From Bondarzewia mesenterica (Eukaryota; Basidiomycota; Agaricomycetes; Russulales; Bondarzewiaceae), in the NCBI GenBank assembly GCA_004802705.1, contig SGPL01000861.1, forward strand, positions 1 to 10,110: DNA of 10,110 bases, in the 5' to 3' direction. Positions 6,140 through 10,110 of the stretch are shown here, piece by piece. The notes under the pieces were generated by a model that saw nothing but the letters and a program-made list of their open reading frames with translations, was not told where the DNA came from and did no database searches. Position 1 is the stretch's first letter; every line of letters begins with the position of its first letter. The translations under genes were made by a program, and so were the position numbers.

Positions 6140-9100
6140 ATGTCTGCGATATCGGCTACCTTCAGCAACCTTTGGGCAAAAGTACCAATGTCCCCAGCAT
6201 CAGGTAAAGTGGGCTTACCACTCTCTGACAACGAGCCTCTGGAAGGCAAGGCCCCACCTAAGGTCGAGAAATGTGAGCTCAGAATCGAAGGGATGACGTG
6301 TGGAGCCTGTGTCGAGGTACGTGTCGTGTACATTCATCAATCTGTCGGTGCTCAGAGCGTGGCTAGTCCATCGAGGGCATGCTGAGGCAGCAGCCAGGGA
6401 TTCACTCAGTCAAGGTCGCTTTGCTAGCTGAGCGCGGGGTCTTAGAGTACGACACTGAAATGTGGGATCCAGATAAACTCATTAATGTTCGTTCTCTTTC
6501 GTGCTCTTGTTGTGGAAAAATACGAGCTTTCGTTGACAGGAAATATCGGACATTGGCTTTGATGCAACCCTCATCCCACCAACGCGCTCCGATGAAATTA
6601 ACCTGCGAGTCTATGGCATGACATGCTCCTCGTGTACATCGACAGTGGAAACCCAGCTTGGTGAAATGCCCGGAATTCTCGCCGTCTCTGTCTCTTTGGC
6701 AACAGAAACCTGCAAAGTGACTTCGATCGAGCACTGATTGGGCCGCGCGATATGGTCGAGCGCATCGAGGAGCTCGGATTCGATGCCATGGTCTCCGATG
6801 AACAAGACGCAACTCAGCTACGCTCGTTGACTCGGACGAAGGAGATCCAGGAATGGCGTTCTCGTTTCTGGTGGAGCGTCGCCTTCGCCGCCCCCGTTTT
6901 CCTCATCAGTATGATCCTCCCCAAGTTGCCTGGCATGTTCCTCATCGTTCATCATCATATTCTCCCCGGCATCTGCGTTGGTCACATGCTTCTGTTCGTT
7001 CTCACTACCCCCGCGCAGTTCTGGATCGGTCGCAAATTCTATATCAATGCCTACAAGGCGTTGAAGCACAAGTCGGCGACGATGGACGTGTTGGTCATGC
7101 TTGGCACATCAGCGGCCTACTTCTATTCTCTCTTTGCCATGATCTTTGCAATGTGGAACCCAGAACCCAATTTTATACCCCTCGTCTTCTTCGATACCAG
7201 CACCATGCTGATCATGTTTGTCTCGCTCGGTCGTTATCTGGAGAACTCGGCAAAAGGAAAGACTAGCGCTGCCTTGACGGATCTTATGTCCCTCACGCCC
7301 TCCATGGCGACAATCTATACAGATGCTCCTGCCTGTACTCAGGAGAAGAGGATCGCTACGGAGCTTGTCCAAGTGGGCGACATTGTGAAACTCGTACCCG
7401 GCGACAAGGTGCCAGCGGATGGCACAGTCACCAAAGGTTCGTCAAGCATAGACGAGAGTGCCGTCACGGGTGAGCCTGTTCCTGTCCTCAAGCAACCGGG
7501 AGACCACGTCATCGGCGGCACCGTGAACGGCCTCGGTACACTGGACATGACGGTCACCCGCGCAGGAAAGGACACTGCACTTGCCCAGATTGTAAAGCTC
7601 GTCGAGGATGCTCAGACGTCCAAGGCTCCGATCCAAGCCTTTGCCGACAAAGTCGCGGGCTACTTCGTCCCCGTAGTCATCTCTCTCGCCGCAATAACGT
7701 TCATCGTATGGATGCTTGTTTCAAATTTCATCAGCGAGAACGATCTGCCGATGATGTTCCACGAGCACGGCGCGAGCAAGCTCTCTGTCTGCCTGCAACT
7801 CTGCATATCTGTCGTCGTAGTGGCATGTCCCTGCGCGCTCGGCCTCAGCACGCCCACAGCCATCATGGTAGGCACAGGTATGGGCGCGAAGAATGGAATC
7901 CTCATCAAGGGCGGACGTGCACTAGAGGCCAGTCGTTCCCTAAAGCGTATAGTTTTTGACAAGACGGGGACGGTCACAGAGGGCAAGTTGACCGTCGCGG
8001 GAATTGCATGGGCGCCTGCACATGGGCACGCTGAGGGGGTGATTCAGGAGCATGACAATGTCGGTGCTGCCTCTCTCACTGAGAAGGGCGCGGATGGCAT
8101 CACCTCGCGCGCCGTCATAATCGCCATGGTCTCCGCGACGGAAGCCAGATCTGAACACCCGTTGGCCAAGGCAGTCGCGGTGTGGGGTAAGGAACTTCTA
8201 AACGGCAATAGCAGTGCGCCCGAAGCCGCGATCGAGACTTTTGAGAGCGTCACTGGTCAAGGCGTCACAGCCACGGTCAAGCTCTCTCGATCGGGATCGG
8301 GTTTGCCGGACAAATACACCATCTGGGTTGGCACTCCGCGTTTCATCACGCAGTCTGAAGAAGGATACATCCCTGTAACCCTTTCGGGCTTCGACTCGCG
8401 GGAAGAGGTCAAGGGGCGCACCATGATCTTTGTGTCGATCGCCTCATCAACTTCACGGCCCCTTCCAGTGCTCGCTATCTCGCTCGCGGACTCCCCGAAA
8501 CCCTCTTCGAAATGCGCTATCAAGGCATTGCAGGATATGGGCATCGAGGTCAATATGATGACCGGAGATGGTAAAGAGACTGCCTTGGCTATTGCGCATC
8601 AAGTCGGGATCAAGCCGGAAGGCGTATGGGCTAGCATGAGTCCGAAGGGCAAGGCATCGGTCATCACCGAGCTCATGACGAAGGGAGAAGTCGCTATGGT
8701 GAGTCCTCATCAGTCTTAGCTGTTGTGGTTGGGGACTCAGGCAGTGTTCGTATGACAGGTTGGTGATGGCATAAACGACTCGCCCGCGCTCGTAGCCGCC
8801 ACGGTTGGCATCGCGCTTTCGTCAGGTACCTCCGTCGCAATTGAAGCGGCCGACATCGTCCTCATGCGCTCCGACCTGCTTGATGTCGTCGCCGCCCTCG
8901 ACCTCTCGCGCTCGATCTTCGTCACGATCCGGCGCAACCTCATCTGGGCGTGTGTGTATAATATCCTCGGCATTCCGCTCGCCATGGGCTTCTTCCTGCC
9001 CTTCGGCTTGCACCTGCACCCCATGATGGCTGGCGCGATGATGGCATTCAGCTCCGTGAGCGTCGTGACGAGCTCCCTCGCGCTCAAGTGGTGGGTCCGC

Positions 9101-9271
9101 CCGGCGGCGAGCTTGATGCCCGGGGAGATCATCGAGCGCGAGACCGTTTGGGCCAGTGCGCGCAACGCAGTGTATGGCCTCTGGGACTCTGTGCGTGGGA
9201 TGTTCAGGTTTAGCAGAATACGCCGTGAGGGATACGATCAGTTGCCTGTGGAGATGCATGAGACGGTTTGA
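6140..9271 (+). CDS. CCC2: Cu(I)-transporting P1B-1 ATPase (Ccc2/ATP7 family)
   Basis: Ccc2 pumps cytosolic Cu+ into the late Golgi to metallate secreted cuproenzymes (Fet3-type ferroxidase, laccases), taking copper from the Atx1 chaperone. Exons are 6140-6316, 6367-6486, 6540-8698 and 8759-9271; introns are 50, 53 and 60 bp. The product is about 989 residues (yeast 1004) if the frame break at 6719-6722 is bridged. Order: HMA1 GMTCGAC (51-57), HMA2 GMTCSSC (125-131), four membrane helices (about 208-332), A-domain TGE (409-411), helix 5 (about 474-495), helix 6 with ion-binding CPC (529-531), phosphorylation site DKTGT (Asp573), SEHP (His639), GQGV, MMTGDG (774-777), GDGIND (821-826), then helices 7 and 8 with YN (886-887) and MAFSS (914-918). 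The last two are the P1B-1 copper signature. The start context has A at -3. One base is missing in HMA2, giving TGA at 6735-6737. Confidence 0.96.
6719..6722 (+). other. CCC2: one-base frameshift inside the CCC2 HMA2 domain
   Basis: Upstream frame reads LATETCKV up to 6719; downstream frame reads [20 protein letters not shown] from 6722. Both are exactly the expected HMA-domain sequence, and only two bases (AC) stand between them where a whole codon is required. Reading straight on meets TGA at 6735-6737. No room exists for an intron because no protein sequence is missing other than one residue. Confidence 0.9.
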
Positions 9272-10110
9272 AGGACCTCGCTTGTTTCCTTGCGTTCGGT
9301 ATTCGCGACTCGTTCCTTTTCGAAGCGGACATCTCATTCGTTTATCAACTTTTCATATTGTGTTCGGAAATTTCTTGTTACCGTATCTTCATAATCTTAT
9401 TCTTGATTTCAGGAGATCTGTTGTTTTCTGCCTTTGGGTGAATCTATATTTGTACATTACGTTGGTCGACGGTTCACCATTGTCGTATACCTGATATCTG
9501 TCGTCTAAAGTCTCAGGCCTCAGGAGCAAGTAGTTCATCATGTACAATTGTGGAACAGAATCTGAAGTATGCCCGTGGTGGTTTCGAAAGTTGCAGAAGA
9601 TCCGCCGATAGAACGGAGATATATTTTTAACTGTTATGTATCAGCTTTGACCCGTGGTCGACACATCCTCACCCTTCATGAATTGTGTAGATACACTTAC
9701 AAGGAACACTTGAGGATCGTACAATATGCAACTTTACACTCAAGCTGAACTTCGATGATGGCGTCGGCCGGGCTGATAAGGCCCGCTGACACATCTAGGT
9801 TTTATTATCTGATAAAGTGATTCGTCCACTCGGCACTGCACTCCGACATTAGCAAAAGTGTCAAAATATGGCAAGGGATGGCCATAGGTGGCAACCCCTC
9901 GGATCCGTCGTTCGTACCACAACAGGCATTAACCCATATCAAATTGGCCAATTCCTTTCTGAAAGCAATCTTAACCTCAAAATTTCGGCAAATATTCAGA
10001 CTTCCCCAAAATACTACTGAAATTTTAAATTGAGGCCTTTTCAAATTTATACATTATGCATCAGGAGAAATTTTACTGATCCTAAGAAGAAACCTATCAT
10101 TTCAGACAAG
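9272..10110. other. CCC2 3' flank and AT-rich end, no supported gene
   Basis: The T-rich stretch from 9272 to about 9500 fits a 3' untranslated region. Farther right the sequence becomes AT-richer (clearly so after about 9930). Minus-strand open frames at 9740-9922 and 9805-10044 overlap each other and carry no domain that I recognise. Two symmetric elements are present: a perfect 12-bp palindrome AATTGGCCAATT at 9942-9953 and an interrupted stem at 9975-10035. No tRNA, terminal repeat or transposase motif is visible. Confidence 0.4.
9975..10035. repeat. interrupted inverted repeat, 12-bp arm
   Basis: The left arm CCTCAAAATTTC (9975-9986) pairs with GAAATT (10019-10024) and TTGAGG (10030-10035), with a five-base bulge between the two right halves and a 32-base loop. 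It lies in the AT-rich right end, close to the 12-bp palindrome at 9942-9953. AT-richness raises the chance of coincidental pairing. Confidence 0.35.

Noticed and set aside
6720..6751. Explaining the CCC2 frame break by a fourth intron
   Set aside because: The HMA2 sequence continues without missing residues on both sides, so no bases can be removed; only one base is lacking.
3610..9271. Secondary-metabolite or metal-resistance gene cluster
   Set aside because: Only a broken reductase and a housekeeping-type copper pump are present, with nearly 2 kb between them and no synthase, transporter or regulator.
9740..10044. Transposon or retroelement remnant on the minus strand
   Set aside because: The overlapping open frames have no transposase, integrase or reverse transcriptase motif, and no terminal repeats or target duplications are visible.
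1..10110. tRNA, rRNA or CRISPR arrays
   Set aside because: No cloverleaf-type T-loop motif, rRNA core sequence or regularly spaced repeats were found by eye on either strand.

Overview
This window looks like nuclear DNA of a filamentous basidiomycete, probably a mushroom-forming or wood-decay Agaricomycete. The evidence is the dense set of very short GT-AG introns (50-65 bp), pyrimidine-rich sequence before a start codon, GC-leaning codon use, and the protein families found. No bacterial, phage, CRISPR or rRNA/tRNA signal was seen.

Layout from left to right. (1) At 3-188, minus strand, is an open stretch that could be the last exon of an unrecognised gene. (2) At 222-275 lie two adjacent perfect inverted repeats. 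(3) At 320-691, plus strand, is TFB5, the smallest TFIIH subunit. It is a 64-residue protein split over four exons, two of them only 16 nt long, so a plain ORF scan misses it. (4) At 692-1808 no intact gene is visible; 1467-1795 may be a decayed two-exon gene. (5) At 1809-3319, plus strand, is a BSD-domain protein of at least 442 residues in four visible exons; its first exon was not found. (6) At 3610-4197, minus strand and convergent with it, is an aldo-keto reductase that keeps its N-terminal half and whole catalytic tetrad but loses homology after about residue 149. It is best read as a truncated or decaying gene. (7) At 4198-6139 is a 1.9 kb divergent intergenic region with an 11-bp-arm inverted repeat carrying CCAAT boxes, a short tandem repeat, palindromes, and a CT-rich promoter block near the right end. 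(8) At 6140-9271, plus strand, is CCC2, a complete four-exon Golgi-type Cu+-transporting P1B-1 ATPase of about 989 residues. All signature motifs are present, but one base is missing in the second heavy-metal-binding domain. (9) At 9272-10110 is a 3' flank that turns AT-rich, with no gene that I can support.

The genes do not form an evident pathway or cluster. TFB5 and the BSD protein are both linked by family to transcription or chromatin, the AKR is a redox enzyme, and CCC2 loads copper onto secreted cuproenzymes such as multicopper ferroxidases and laccases. I see no convincing new biological system. The points most worth a second look are the CCC2 frameshift, the AKR truncation, the hidden micro-exon TFB5 gene with its nested inverted repeats, and the missing 5' end of the BSD gene.
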